Part shown: positions 7,812-16,690 of the stretch, one piece after another | How positions within the stretch are numbered: position 1 is the stretch's first letter | Layout: the number at the start of each line of letters is the position of its first letter | Assembly: GCF_000739595.1 (NCBI RefSeq) | Contig: NZ_BBJP01000009.1 | Location: forward strand, 1 to 54,850 | DNA length: 54,850 nucleotides | Direction of reading: 5' to 3' | DNA from: Halorubrum halophilum | GTDB lineage: Archaea > Halobacteriota > Halobacteria > Halobacteriales > Haloferacaceae | Notes under the pieces: generated by a model | Database searches by the model: none | The model's input: the letters and a program-made list of their open reading frames with translations, nothing else | Told to the model about the DNA's origin: nothing | Made by a program: the position numbers and the translations under genes

Positions 7812-9008
7812 TCACGGACGAGAGTCGCTCCGAGACGCGTCGTCAGACTCGGCCGAGAGCGTCCGGATTGTCTCGTGGAGGCCGAGGACGAGCGCCGGCA
7901 CGACGACCATGAAGAGATGCTCCTCGATCGGGATCCCGAACAGGTCGTACCCGGTTCGCAGCGTGATCTCGAAGACGCCGACCTCCAGCGTGTACCAGTC
8001 CCAGAGGTACGCGACCGGATACAGGGCGGCGATCGTCCGGGCCGCCCCGCGGAGCGCGCCGGCGTAGCGGAGCAGGCCGACCGCGACCGCGCCGAAGACG
8101 ACCTCAGTGGCGAGGTACGTGTACGGTCCGAGAACGGTGATGTCCGGGAGCGCGGCGCCCGACAGCGGCCGGAACCAGACGGCCACGAGCAGGAGCGCCA
8201 GGAAGACGTAGGCGCCGCGGATCAGCAGCATCGTCGCGATCGTCGGGTTCGCCCGACTGGCCACCAGCGCCACCGAGCCGAAAGCGAGCGCCGCGGCCGG
8301 CGCCGACGGCGGGAACAGCCCGGCGACCGTCCCCCAGAGCACGCCGACCAGCCCGATCATCAGGAGGGAGAACGCCAGCGTCCGGGCCCGCCGTCGGCCG
8401 AGCAGCACCGAGACGGTCCGCTTGTCGATCGACCGGTCGTACGCGTAGTCCTGTTCGTCGTCGATGATCTTCACGCCGGCGAGCGTCACGAGGAAGACGA
8501 GCGCGAATCCGAGTATCGTTCCGGTCACCGCGGCCGTCTGGACGTAGAACCCGCCGAGCAGCGCGAGGGCGATCCCGGTCGGGTACCCCAGCGTCGTGGT
8601 GATCGGGTTCGTGTCGAGCTGCGGCGCGTGGAGGTACCCGATGACCCACGTCGGCAGGGTGACGAGCGCGGCGCCCCGGCCGACGAGAGCGCCGAGCGCG
8701 AGCGTACAGGCGGCGAAGCCGACGCCGGCGGCGAGGAGGGAGCGTCGACAGCCGTGGACCGTCATCGGGTGGTCGTCGTCCTCGCCGCGTCGGTGGAAGT
8801 CGACGTAGCCGTCCTTCACGTGCGCCGTGTACACCGCGAAGAAGATCGCGGTCATGTGGATCGCACCGGCCGAGAGCGCGAACTCGCCGGCGACAGCGGC
8901 CCCGAACCACGAGGCCGCGAGCGGCGGCAGCATGAACACCGGGTGGACCTGCGAGAGCAACGCTCGGAGGTCAGCCCGTACTCCGCGTTCGTGCCGAGCG
9001 ATTGCCAT
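7812..9008 (-). CDS. UbiA-type prenyltransferase fused to a lycopene-cyclase-like domain
   Basis: This 398-residue polytopic membrane protein has two parts. Residues ~15-245 are a UbiA-like prenyltransferase with a variant first Asp motif (KDGYVD at 65-70, then GEDDD) and a clear second motif DDEQDYAYDRSID at 183-195. Residues ~260-390 form a lycopene-cyclase-like bundle ending in the motif IPIEEHLFMVVVP. Both families act in carotenoid or quinone metabolism, so a role in bacterioruberin or retinal-related isoprenoids is likely. It differs from the stand-alone C50 lycopene elongase. It is divergent from the PitA gene; no other carotenoid gene is nearby. Confidence 0.82.
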   Translation of the reverse strand: MAIARHERGVRADLRALLSQVHPVFMLPPLAASWFGAAVAGEFALSAGAIHMTAIFFAVYTAHVKDGYVDFHRRGEDDDHPMTVHGCRRSLLAAGVGFAACTLALGALVGRGAALVTLPTWVIGYLHAPQLDTNPITTTLGYPTGIALALLGGFYVQTAAVTGTILGFALVFLVTLAGVKIIDDEQDYAYDRSIDKRTVSVLLGRRRARTLAFSLLMIGLVGVLWGTVAGLFPPSAPAAALAFGSVALVASRANPTIATMLLIRGAYVFLALLLVAVWFRPLSGAALPDITVLGPYTYLATEVVFGAVAVGLLRYAGALRGAARTIAALYPVAYLWDWYTLEVGVFEITLRTGYDLFGIPIEEHLFMVVVPALVLGLHETIRTLSAESDDASRSDSRP

Positions 9009-9150
9009 GCGCTACCAACGCGCTAATCACGATTAATCCTGTTGGAGTTTTCACAAGTATGACTTTTCAACTCGTCGAGACGACTTCCGTCCCGGAGACG
9101 GGACGCCGACGACTCGCAAACCCCAAAGCCCCGGCGACCCAAGCGGAGGT

Positions 9151-10767
9151 ATGGTCGAGGCTCCACAGACCGAGGAGGGGTGGTTCGCGCTGCACGACTT
9201 CCGGTCCGTCGACTGGGACGCGTGGCGCGACGCCCCCGAGCGAGAGCGTGAACGGGCGATCGAGGAGGGGAAGCGCTTCCTGCGACATCGCGAACAGGTC
9301 GCCGACTCCGACGAGGGCGACTCCGGGCTGTTCTCCGTGCTCGGGCACAAGGCCGACCTGCTGTTCGTCCACTTCCGTCCCGCGCTCGACGACCTGTCGT
9401 CGATCGAGCGCCGGTTCGAGAACACCGCGCTCGCGAAGTTCACGGAGCAGACGACCTCCTACGTCTCCGTCACCGAGGTCTCCGGCTACGTCTCCGACGA
9501 GTACTTCGAGAATCCTGAGTCAGTCGACGCGGGCCTCAAACGCTACATCGAGGGGAAGCTGACGCCGGAGATCCCGGACGACGAGTACGTCTGCTTCTAC
9601 CCGATGAGCAAGCGCCGCGGCGAGGAGTACAACTGGTACGACCTCTCCTTCGAGGACCGCGCCGACCTCATGGCCGACCACGGCGAGGTCGGCAAGGAGT
9701 ACGCGGGCAAGATCAAGCAGGTGATCGCGTCCTCGGTCGGCCTTGACGATCACGAGTGGGGCGTCACGCTGTTCGGCTCGGACCCGACCGACATCAAGGA
9801 CATCGTCTACGAGATGCGGTTCGATCCCGCCTCCTCGCGGTACGGCGAGTTCGGCGAATTCTACATCGGTCGCCGGTTCCCGCCCGCGGATCTGGGCGCG
9901 TACCTCGCGGGGGAGACGGTACCGACGGGCGAGGGTGACGGAGACGAAGGCGGACACGGTGAGAGCGGGCACGCTCACGGCGAGGGCGGGCACCACGGCG
10001 AGGGCGGGCACCACGGCGAGGGCGGCGACCACGGTGCTGATCACGGCGGGGGACACGACCACGCCGGCTCCGGCGGCGGCTCCGCGCACGGCGATCACCC
10101 CCACGGCGAGGGGGAGGCGAGCGGCGAGGGCGACCATCCGCACGCGGGCGAGGAGGACGGCGAAGGCGGCGACGACGCCTCGGACGCCGACATCCGCGGC
10201 GAACTCGCGGATCTCGACATCTACGCCGGGAAGCCCAGCGGCGAGGACGTGTACGCGACCGTGCTGTACAGCGAGGCCGACGTGGACGAGCTGTTCGACG
10301 AGGTCGAGGGGCTCCGCGGCAACTTCGACCACTACGGCACCCACGTGAAGACGGCGGTGTACGAGGGGCGCGTCACCGACCGCGCCGCAGTCGTCTCCAT
10401 CTGGGACACGGCCTCCGCCGCGGAGACCGCCGCCGGCTTCCTCTCGGAGCTGCCGGAGATCGTCGCCCGTGCCGGCGAGGAATCCGGCTTCGGCACGATG
10501 GGGATGTTCTACACCGTCAAGCCGGAGCATCAGGGGGACTTCACCGACACGTTCGACGACGTGGGCGAGATCCTCGCGGAGATGGACGGCCACGTCGAGA
10601 CGGACCTGATGATGAACGTCGAGGACGAGAACGACATGTTCATCGCCAGCCAGTGGCACGCGAAGGAGGACGCGATGGCGTTCTTCGGCTCCGACGAGTT
10701 CCGCGAGACCGTCCAGTGGGGACGCGAGGTGCTGGCGGATCGACCGCGGCACGTCTTCCTGGCGTAG
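9151..10767 (+). CDS. pitA: PitA-type heme protein: chlorite-dismutase/HemQ domain, His-rich linker, ABM-like domain
   Basis: 538 residues in three parts. Residues 1-250 are a chlorite-dismutase-family domain close to coproheme decarboxylase (HemQ): the conserved Tyr150 in FYPMSKRR and probable proximal heme ligand His177 in MADHGEVGKEYAGKIKQ. Residues 268-345 are a Gly/Glu/His linker with over 15 histidines in HHGEGG-type repeats. Residues ~350-538 resemble antibiotic-biosynthesis-monooxygenase ferredoxin-like folds. This order matches haloarchaeal PitA. The likely job is the last step of coproheme-dependent heme synthesis or heme handling; the linker could bind metal. There is no export signal. 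Confidence 0.9.
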   Translation: MVEAPQTEEGWFALHDFRSVDWDAWRDAPERERERAIEEGKRFLRHREQVADSDEGDSGLFSVLGHKADLLFVHFRPALDDLSSIERRFENTALAKFTEQTTSYVSVTEVSGYVSDEYFENPESVDAGLKRYIEGKLTPEIPDDEYVCFYPMSKRRGEEYNWYDLSFEDRADLMADHGEVGKEYAGKIKQVIASSVGLDDHEWGVTLFGSDPTDIKDIVYEMRFDPASSRYGEFGEFYIGRRFPPADLGAYLAGETVPTGEGDGDEGGHGESGHAHGEGGHHGEGGHHGEGGDHGADHGGGHDHAGSGGGSAHGDHPHGEGEASGEGDHPHAGEEDGEGGDDASDADIRGELADLDIYAGKPSGEDVYATVLYSEADVDELFDEVEGLRGNFDHYGTHVKTAVYEGRVTDRAAVVSIWDTASAAETAAGFLSELPEIVARAGEESGFGTMGMFYTVKPEHQGDFTDTFDDVGEILAEMDGHVETDLMMNVEDENDMFIASQWHAKEDAMAFFGSDEFRETVQWGREVLADRPRHVFLA

Positions 10768-10819
10768 GCAAGGTTGATCGGAGCCGGATCGTTGCCGCCG
10801 ATCTGACTCCGCGATTTTC

Positions 10820-10920
10820 GAAGACTCACCCGTTGGTTTATAAGCGGTTCCCCGGTGACGGGACGGACATCTCCAAAGTCTCAGGCGTGAGGCGAGCCCT
10901 TTGAGTCCCGCCCCGCACGG
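10820..10920 (-). repeat. Relic of the dispersed repeat
   Basis: Read on the minus strand, the interval gives GTGCGGGGCGGGACTCAAAG, then CTTTGGAGATGTCCG and CTTATAAAC. This is the same order of blocks as the right half of copy D (GCGGGGCGGGACTCAAAGG, CTTTGGCGGTGTCCG, CTTATAA). The terminal repeats and the GGCTGGGGAGGCGTGAGGC core are missing, so it is probably a decayed copy. Confidence 0.5.
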
Positions 10921-10958
10921 CACCGTCGGAAGGCGATCGCCTTCCGTGCTCCCGCTCG

Positions 10959-12761
10959 CTACTTTTCGTCGACGTGCCGGACTTCGCTGGCGACGCCGCG
11001 CGTCGAGTCGACCATCTCCGGGCCGGACATCTCGGCGCGGCCGACCCCGAACGCCTTCGGTCCCTCGATGACGACCTCGTCGCCGACGCGGATGTCGTCG
11101 TCCGCGTCGACGACGCCCGGCGCGAGCACGGAGCCGTGCGGGACGAACGGGTCGATCTCGACCCGCTTGGTCGGGGCGTCGCTCTCGGCCCAGCGACGCG
11201 CGCCGGCGAGAGTGAAGGAGAGAGTGCCGTACTGCGGCACCATCGTCGCGAGCTGCTCGCCCGGCTCGCCCTCGCGGCCGGCGTCGGGATCGTCGCCCCA
11301 CACCTGCAGTTTGGGGTAGCGCCCGGTAGTCCGGATGTCCGCCTCGCCGGGGCCGCCGAACAGCTCGTCGCCGGCGCCGTCGCCGAGCAGGTAGTCGGCG
11401 AGCGCCCGGACCGTGTTGTGCTCGCGCTCGCGCTTGCTGTATGCGGGCTCGCCCTGCAGGGTCGCGTTCAGCTCCCCGAGCGACTCGTCGCTGGTCGGAT
11501 GGCCGACGCAGGTGTACTCGAAGGGGATATCGATCGCGGGGTCGCTCTCGACGCGCTCGCAGATCTCGCGGTAGCCGTGGTCCGGGACGTGCGCGATGAC
11601 GCGGGAGTAGTCGTTCCGCTCCAAGTACCGGCGGAGCACCTCCGCGACGAACCCGATCTCGTCTTCGCTCCAGTCGCCCGTGACGACCGCGTCGTAGTGC
11701 TGTGCCGGGTAGGTCGTCTCCAGCTCTTGGGGGACCACGCCGATCGGCGAGGTCATCGAGACGGTGTGACCGCGCCACTGGATCGCGTCGTGGAACTGCC
11801 CGTGGCTCTGGGAGTCGCTGTACGGCTTGGTCGCCGAACAGGGCACGAGGACGAGCGGCTGGTCCGTGAACCGATTCCGATACCGGCTCGTGACGCGGTC
11901 GGCGAACCGCCGGATCTCGACGCGGTCGAGCGTCTCGGCTGTCGCCGCGGTCACCTCGGCGTCGCGCATGAGGGGCGTCCGCTCTTCGAGGTATCCCCAC
12001 TGGTCGTCGAACTCGCGGAACGCGGCCGTGAGCCACTGCTCGTGACGGGCCTGTCCCTCGATGTAGTCGCGCAGGCGACCCGCCCGGATCCGCTCGCGGA
12101 CCCGCCGTAGCTCGGCGCGGAGGGCGTTGACGTTGTGTTCGGCGCAGTCGGCGCGGGTGAACTCCTCGCGGGGCCCCGCGCAGGCCGGGCAGGCGCACGG
12201 CAGCTCGTCGAGGTCTTCGAGGAAGTGCTCGGCGTCGGCGGTGCAGTACATCCCCTGCGTCCCCTTCGTCCGCGCGAGCGTCGCGTCCACGAGGTCGACG
12301 CCGGCGTACGCGAGGAGCGCGACGTTCCGGGGCGTGGCGACGCCCGACAGCGTGAGGGCGGTGTCGGCCGGGAGGGCCTCTTTCGCCGCCACGATCGCGT
12401 CGCGGAACGCCTCGCCGTGGCCGACGAACCCGGAGGCGTCCGCGAGGACGTACGCGTCGGCGCCGGCGTCGCGGGCGCTCTCGCTGTCGACGACCGCGGC
12501 TGAGGGATAGTCGACGTCGGGGTGATCGACCGCGAACGACTCGCGGACCTCTTCGCGGGTCCCCGCCGGGAACGCGCGATGCGGCAGGACGGTGAGCGAC
12601 CCCTCGTCGCCGTCGGGAACCTCGCGGGCGCCGGCCCAGAGACTGCCCGCGTCCTCAAGGAACGGGTCCGCGAGCGCCGGCGTCGTCACCGGGTCGGCGA
12701 GCCGGAGCTCACCGAGCCGGCCGGCGCCGTCGCGCTCGTGGACCTCGAAGTACTCGGTCAT
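10959..12761 (-). CDS. arcS: Archaeosine synthase ArcS
   Basis: It amidates preQ0 at position 15 of archaeal tRNAs to make archaeosine, downstream of TgtA. The 600-residue protein has a degenerate TGT-like barrel (no DSGS nucleophile motif), the Cys cluster CACPAC at 189-194, the ArcS signature PCSATKPYSDSQSH at 307-320 and a C-terminal PUA domain (~520-600, containing GDEVVIEGPKAFGVGRAEM). ATG 12761 is preferred because it starts MTEYFEVHERDGAGRLG, parallel to TgtA's [17 protein letters not shown]; the open frame 30 codons upstream lacks similarity. tgtA lies 2.3 kb away on the same strand. Confidence 0.96.
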   Translation of the reverse strand: MTEYFEVHERDGAGRLGELRLADPVTTPALADPFLEDAGSLWAGAREVPDGDEGSLTVLPHRAFPAGTREEVRESFAVDHPDVDYPSAAVVDSESARDAGADAYVLADASGFVGHGEAFRDAIVAAKEALPADTALTLSGVATPRNVALLAYAGVDLVDATLARTKGTQGMYCTADAEHFLEDLDELPCACPACAGPREEFTRADCAEHNVNALRAELRRVRERIRAGRLRDYIEGQARHEQWLTAAFREFDDQWGYLEERTPLMRDAEVTAATAETLDRVEIRRFADRVTSRYRNRFTDQPLVLVPCSATKPYSDSQSHGQFHDAIQWRGHTVSMTSPIGVVPQELETTYPAQHYDAVVTGDWSEDEIGFVAEVLRRYLERNDYSRVIAHVPDHGYREICERVESDPAIDIPFEYTCVGHPTSDESLGELNATLQGEPAYSKREREHNTVRALADYLLGDGAGDELFGGPGEADIRTTGRYPKLQVWGDDPDAGREGEPGEQLATMVPQYGTLSFTLAGARRWAESDAPTKRVEIDPFVPHGSVLAPGVVDADDDIRVGDEVVIEGPKAFGVGRAEMSGPEMVDSTRGVASEVRHVDEK

Positions 12762-12874
12762 ACTCCCCCTCGCGGGGGGACGGTCAATTCTCTTGTGTTC
12801 CGCGGCCGCGGGGCGCATCGGACCGTCATCAGTTTGATTTCTCGATCTCATCGCCGATACTCGCGTGCGAAGCG

Positions 12875-12883
12875 TTTTATTTA
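12875..12883 (+). promoter_or_regulatory. TATA box of the histidine kinase gene
   Basis: TTTTATTTA lies about 26 nt before the ATG at 12905, fitting a leaderless transcript. Confidence 0.6.
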
Positions 12884-12904
12884 GGCCTGCCGTCGCCGAA
12901 TGGG

Positions 12905-14080
12905 ATGGCAGGACGGTACGACACGCGAGATTCGGGAGAGGGACGACTACGAGAACTGTTGGTGACGCTCGGGGTGATCGACCCGGACCACGTCTCCGAG
13001 AGTCCCGAGGGCGGAGTCGCCCGCGCGGCCGCCGCGCTGTTCGTCTCGCTTTCCGGGTTCGTCTTACTGATCCCGAACGTGACCCCGCTGGCCTCGGGCG
13101 GCGAACCGCCGATCGGGATCGCCCTCTCGGCGCTGGGGACGGTCCTCTCGGTCGCGCTGGTACTCGTCGGCGCCCTCCTGTACCGCAGTACGTTCACGAC
13201 GCGCAACGCGGTCCGAATCGCCGTCTGGAGCCTTTTCGGGATCGTGGTGCTCGGCGCGATCATGCTCGGGATCATCCGGTATCAGGCGCAGCTCGGGTCG
13301 CCGATGGTCGCGCCGTCCTTCACCGTCGCGAAGGTGCTCGCGATCGGGGCGGTCGCGCACGTGATCATCGGCGTCTACGACGCCCGACGGGTCCGCGCCC
13401 AGCAGCTCGCCAAGGAGCAGCGCCGGGTCTCCGTGCTGAACCGGATGATCAGGCACAACCTCCGCAACGAGACGACGGTGCTCGGCGGCCACGCGTCGCT
13501 CATCGCCGAGGGCGTCGACGATCCGGAGCTCCGCAACTCGGCCGAGGCGGTGGCGAAGAGCGCCGACGTGATCGGCGGGCTCGCGGAGGACGCCAAGCGC
13601 CTGCAGGCGGCCTTCGAGCGACGACCCGGCGAGCGCGAGTCGGTGCCGGTCGAACCGATGCTGGAGGACGCCGCTGAGGCCGCCCGCGACGCCGGCGCCG
13701 AGACCGTCGCGGTCGACACCGAGCCCTGCGCCGCGCTGGCCGACGAGCGACTCGCGACCGCGGTCGAGGAGCTCGCGACGAACGCGCCCGAACACGGCGC
13801 GAGCAGGGTCGAGCTGTCGGCCCGCGAGATCGACGGCGACGTGGAGATCACTGTCGTCGACGACGGCCCCGGGATCCACGAGTCCGAGATCCGCGTGATC
13901 ACCGGTCGGGACCCGGAGACGCAACTTGAGCACGGAAGCGGGCTCGGACTCTGGATCGTCCGGGCGACCGCCGACGCGTTCGACGGGTGGCTCTCGATCG
14001 AGACGACGCGGGCGGACGACGAGGGCGCGAGCGACGGCGACACCGGTACGACGGTGACGATGGGGATCCCGGCGGCTTGA
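12905..14080 (+). CDS. Membrane sensor histidine kinase
   Basis: 391 residues. Four membrane segments (~40-62, 70-93, 103-125, 138-158) form the sensor, without a large outside loop, so it probably senses membrane state or a small ligand. The kinase core follows: H-box with phosphorylatable His184 in RHNLRNE, N-box ELATNAPEHG, G1 DDGPGI and G2 GSGLGLW. The H-box type is the one common in haloarchaeal orphan kinases. No response regulator gene is adjacent. The C-terminus ends just after the ATPase fold. Repeat copy B follows within 40 bp. Confidence 0.93.
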   Translation: MAGRYDTRDSGEGRLRELLVTLGVIDPDHVSESPEGGVARAAAALFVSLSGFVLLIPNVTPLASGGEPPIGIALSALGTVLSVALVLVGALLYRSTFTTRNAVRIAVWSLFGIVVLGAIMLGIIRYQAQLGSPMVAPSFTVAKVLAIGAVAHVIIGVYDARRVRAQQLAKEQRRVSVLNRMIRHNLRNETTVLGGHASLIAEGVDDPELRNSAEAVAKSADVIGGLAEDAKRLQAAFERRPGERESVPVEPMLEDAAEAARDAGAETVAVDTEPCAALADERLATAVEELATNAPEHGASRVELSAREIDGDVEITVVDDGPGIHESEIRVITGRDPETQLEHGSGLGLWIVRATADAFDGWLSIETTRADDEGASDGDTGTTVTMGIPAA

Positions 14081-14116
14081 GAGAGCCGTAGAAGGAGCCA
14101 GAAAGAATCTGGTTCT

Positions 14117-14471
14117 TGATCGATAGCGGGAGTAGGTATAGCGAATTTGTGAAACGGTTGTTTATAAGCGATCAAGTGATGTTGCTGACGGCTGTTTATA
14201 CGTCGTCGACGACGCGGTGAAGCCCTCGCTGCTGCCCCTTTGAGTCCCACCCGACCGCAACCGCACAGCCTCACGCCTCCCCAGCCTCGTCGCTGGCGCC
14301 TTATAAGGCGCCAGCGACTCCCTCGCACCGTCGATTCGCGGCCCTGCGGGCCGCTCACCGGGGCGCGCCACCGCCGTGTTCATTTATAAGTGGCCGTCGC
14401 CATCGCTCATGTCCTTTTAAATACTGTATCGTCGCTATTGATCTGCAACACTTACTCCCGCCATCGCTCAC
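14117..14471 (-). repeat. Dispersed MITE-like repeat, copy B
   Basis: About 355 bp in minus orientation. The right terminal repeat GATCGATAGCGGGAGTAGGT is at 14117-14136 and the left end (GAGCGATGGCGGGAGTAAGT on the minus strand) is at the far side. The conserved core lies at 14268-14286 in reverse complement. Hairpins sit at the same places as in copy A but with other sequences: GCGGCCC-GCA-GGGCCGC, and a perfect 30-nt palindrome at 14289-14318. TATA-like boxes TTATAAG and TTTAAAA flank the hairpin block. Confidence 0.82.
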
Positions 14472-14589
14472 CACTGTATCCGTCTTGGTCCGTCCGGTTC
14501 AGAGCGTGTCACCTACCGAGGAGTTCGACAAGCTCGATTGTACGCTGTCTGATTCCTCGACGGCAACCACGCTACGTCGACACCCACTG

Positions 14590-14596
14590 TTTAGGT
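14590..14596 (+). promoter_or_regulatory. Weak TATA-like box before the PPOX-fold gene
   Basis: TGTTTAGG lies about 25 nt before ATG 14618, the position of a TATA box in a leaderless gene; the match to consensus is poor. Confidence 0.35.
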
Positions 14597-14617
14597 CCCT
14601 CACGCCCTACGACTCAC

Positions 14618-15064
14618 ATGGAGATCACCGGCCCGTGGGACCGGGAGCGCGTCGACGAGTTCCTCGACGGAGCGCGGATTCCGGTCCGCATCGGCTGTCG
14701 CACCCCGAGCGACGCGCCGTGGATCGTCTCGCTGTGGTTCTCGTGGGACGGCGCGATCAACTGCGCGACGAGCGCAAGCGCCGACCTCGCCGACTTCCTC
14801 GCGCACGACGATCACGTCTCGTTCGAGGCCTCGACGAACGACCCGCCGTATAAAGGCGTCAGGGGACGGGGACGTGCGACGGTGTCGCCGGACGCGGACA
14901 AGGAGTTGCTCCGTGCGCTGTTGGAGCGGTACCTCGGCGGCGTCGACAACCCGACCGGCGAGCGGCTCCTCCGGCCGGAGCGCGAGGAGATTCGGGTGCG
15001 GATCGAACCGGAGCGGCTGCACTCGTGGGACTACAGCGAGCGGATGGACCCGAGTAAGCGCTGA
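14618..15064 (+). CDS. Pyridoxamine 5'-phosphate-oxidase-fold flavoprotein
   Basis: 148 residues with the split-barrel flow typical of PPOX/FMN-binding proteins: a helix (RERVDEFLDGARIPVRIGC), strand-rich PWIVSLWFSWDGAINCATS, and DPPYKGVRGRGRATV where FMN phosphate contacts usually lie. Substrate unknown; relatives bind FMN, F420 or heme. ATG 14618 is chosen because homology-like sequence and the promoter position both start there, although the frame is open 76 codons further upstream through the repeat flank. It is convergent with tgtA, 17 nt between stop codons. Confidence 0.85.
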   Translation: MEITGPWDRERVDEFLDGARIPVRIGCRTPSDAPWIVSLWFSWDGAINCATSASADLADFLAHDDHVSFEASTNDPPYKGVRGRGRATVSPDADKELLRALLERYLGGVDNPTGERLLRPEREEIRVRIEPERLHSWDYSERMDPSKR

Positions 15065-15081
15065 CTGCCGCCCCCGCGTTC

Positions 15082-16587
15082 TCAGCGACCGAGGTGCCGC
15101 AGGTTCTCCGTCTCGACTCGGTCCGGCACCGCGTCGACCGCGCGCGGTACCCAGTCGTCGTGGCCGAGGGTGAGTTCGGCTTCGGGGTTGGCGTCGGCGA
15201 GACTCGCGACGCCCTCGGCGGCCGCGACCTGCGCCGCGCCGTCGACCCGCTCGGGCACCTCCGCGGTGAGCGGGTACGTCTCGGAGAGCGCCCGCGGGAA
15301 GGGACCGAACGGCGGTTTCACGCGCCACACCGCGTCGTAGTCGTGCTCGGAGGGCGCGTCCGACTCGGTGAGGAGGAGCCGGTCGGGGACCGCGAGCCGG
15401 GAGAGCCGGTCGTGGTGTCGGCGGACCTCGGGGCGGCGGGCCGACTCGTGAGAGGTGTAGAAGAACGCGTCCTTCGAGACCGGATCCGTCTCCTCCAGTT
15501 CGTCGGCGTGGTCAAGGAGGGTCCGGAGCCCGTCGAGCATGGCGGGGTGGCCGCGGGCGCGGCGGTCGACGAGCTGGAGGAGGTTCCCGGACCGGATCGC
15601 GGCCTTCACGCGCCGAAGCTCCTCGAAGGTGACGTGGAGGTTGTGTTCGGCGAGGAGCACCTCCGTGGTTCGGTCGGCGTCGCCGCCCCCGTCGCTCCCG
15701 TCCAGCTCCCGCAGCTCCGCGGGCGTGTGCTCGGCGCAGACGGGACACGAGCAGGGGAAGTACTCCATCTCCTCGAGGTGTTCGGTCCCCGCGACGGTGA
15801 GGTACCGACCGTCGCGGGCCATCAGCGCGTAGGCGGCCGAGTCGAACAGGTCGCAGCCGGCGGCGACCGCCAGCGCGAGCATCATCGGGTGGCCGGCGCC
15901 GAACAGGTGGACCGGGGCGTCGGGGTCGAGCCCGCGCTTGGCCGCGCGCACCGCCTCGACGACCTCTGCGTAGCGGTAGGAGTTGAGGAGGGGGACCATC
16001 GCGCCGACCGGGAACACGTCTAGATCGGTCGCGCTCGCGCCGCGGCCCGCCTCCTCGCGGAGGTCCGGGAACGTCGACCCCTGCACGGGGGCGTTGACGA
16101 GCATCTCGCCCGTCTCCGCGGCCTCAGCGTCGGCGAGCGCCTGCTTCGTCGTCTCCAACTCCCGCTCCGCGCGCTCGCGGTCGACGTCCGGGGGCGTGGG
16201 CACGTCGACCGGAGTGGCCACGTCGCTGCCGATCTGCCGCTGGAACTCGATGATCTCCTCGGTGGTCACGTCGATGTCGCCGTACTCGGCGAGCTGGAAG
16301 GAGCCGGAGTCGGTCATGATCGCGCCGTCGAACCCGAGGAAGTCGTGGAGCCCTTGATCGAGCACCCGATCCCGGATCCGGTCGGTGCTCCGGATGATGT
16401 AGGAGTTGGTGATCAGCATCTCCGCGCCGAACTCCTCGGCGAGCCGCCGGGGCTCGACCGTGAGGACGTTGGGGTTGACGACCGGCAGGAGCGCCGGCGT
16501 CTCGACGGTAACCCCGGCGCGGGGGACCTCCAGCCGCCCGATCCGCCCGGCGGCGTCGTGGTCCCGGATCTCGAAGTGATCGCGCAT
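15082..16587 (-). CDS. tgtA: tRNA-guanine(15) transglycosylase (archaeal TGT)
   Basis: It exchanges G15 in tRNA for preQ0, the first tRNA-bound step to archaeosine. The 501-residue protein has the TIM barrel with DSGSFQ at 93-98, the probable nucleophile Asp249 in CDLFDSAAY, and the zinc site CSCPVC at 279-284 plus a later histidine. The C-terminal ~170 residues are the archaea-specific segment; the separate PUA part found in some archaea appears absent here. Its N-terminus is clearly parallel to ArcS, reflecting their paralogy. It stands alone on its strand. Confidence 0.97.
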   Translation of the reverse strand: MRDHFEIRDHDAAGRIGRLEVPRAGVTVETPALLPVVNPNVLTVEPRRLAEEFGAEMLITNSYIIRSTDRIRDRVLDQGLHDFLGFDGAIMTDSGSFQLAEYGDIDVTTEEIIEFQRQIGSDVATPVDVPTPPDVDRERAERELETTKQALADAEAAETGEMLVNAPVQGSTFPDLREEAGRGASATDLDVFPVGAMVPLLNSYRYAEVVEAVRAAKRGLDPDAPVHLFGAGHPMMLALAVAAGCDLFDSAAYALMARDGRYLTVAGTEHLEEMEYFPCSCPVCAEHTPAELRELDGSDGGGDADRTTEVLLAEHNLHVTFEELRRVKAAIRSGNLLQLVDRRARGHPAMLDGLRTLLDHADELEETDPVSKDAFFYTSHESARRPEVRRHHDRLSRLAVPDRLLLTESDAPSEHDYDAVWRVKPPFGPFPRALSETYPLTAEVPERVDGAAQVAAAEGVASLADANPEAELTLGHDDWVPRAVDAVPDRVETENLRHLGR

Positions 16588-16690
16588 ACCCGGAGTGCGG
16601 GGACGCGGGCGGTAAGAGTTGCGTTCGGGGGCGACGGGGCGGAGTCAGCGCCGCCACCGCCTCGGCGGTGGACCGTGAACTGCTCCCGAC

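Larger units (their letters stand above)
14081..14617. other. Non-coding interval holding repeat copy B
   Basis: It contains repeat copy B (14117-14471, minus orientation) and the promoter of the gene at 14618. The remaining ~145 nt show no gene. Confidence 0.8.

Noticed and set aside
9520-12198. Open frame of 892 codons on the minus strand
   Set aside because: It runs antisense to pitA and along arcS in another frame, has Arg/Pro/His-rich shadow composition, and both real genes have clear families.
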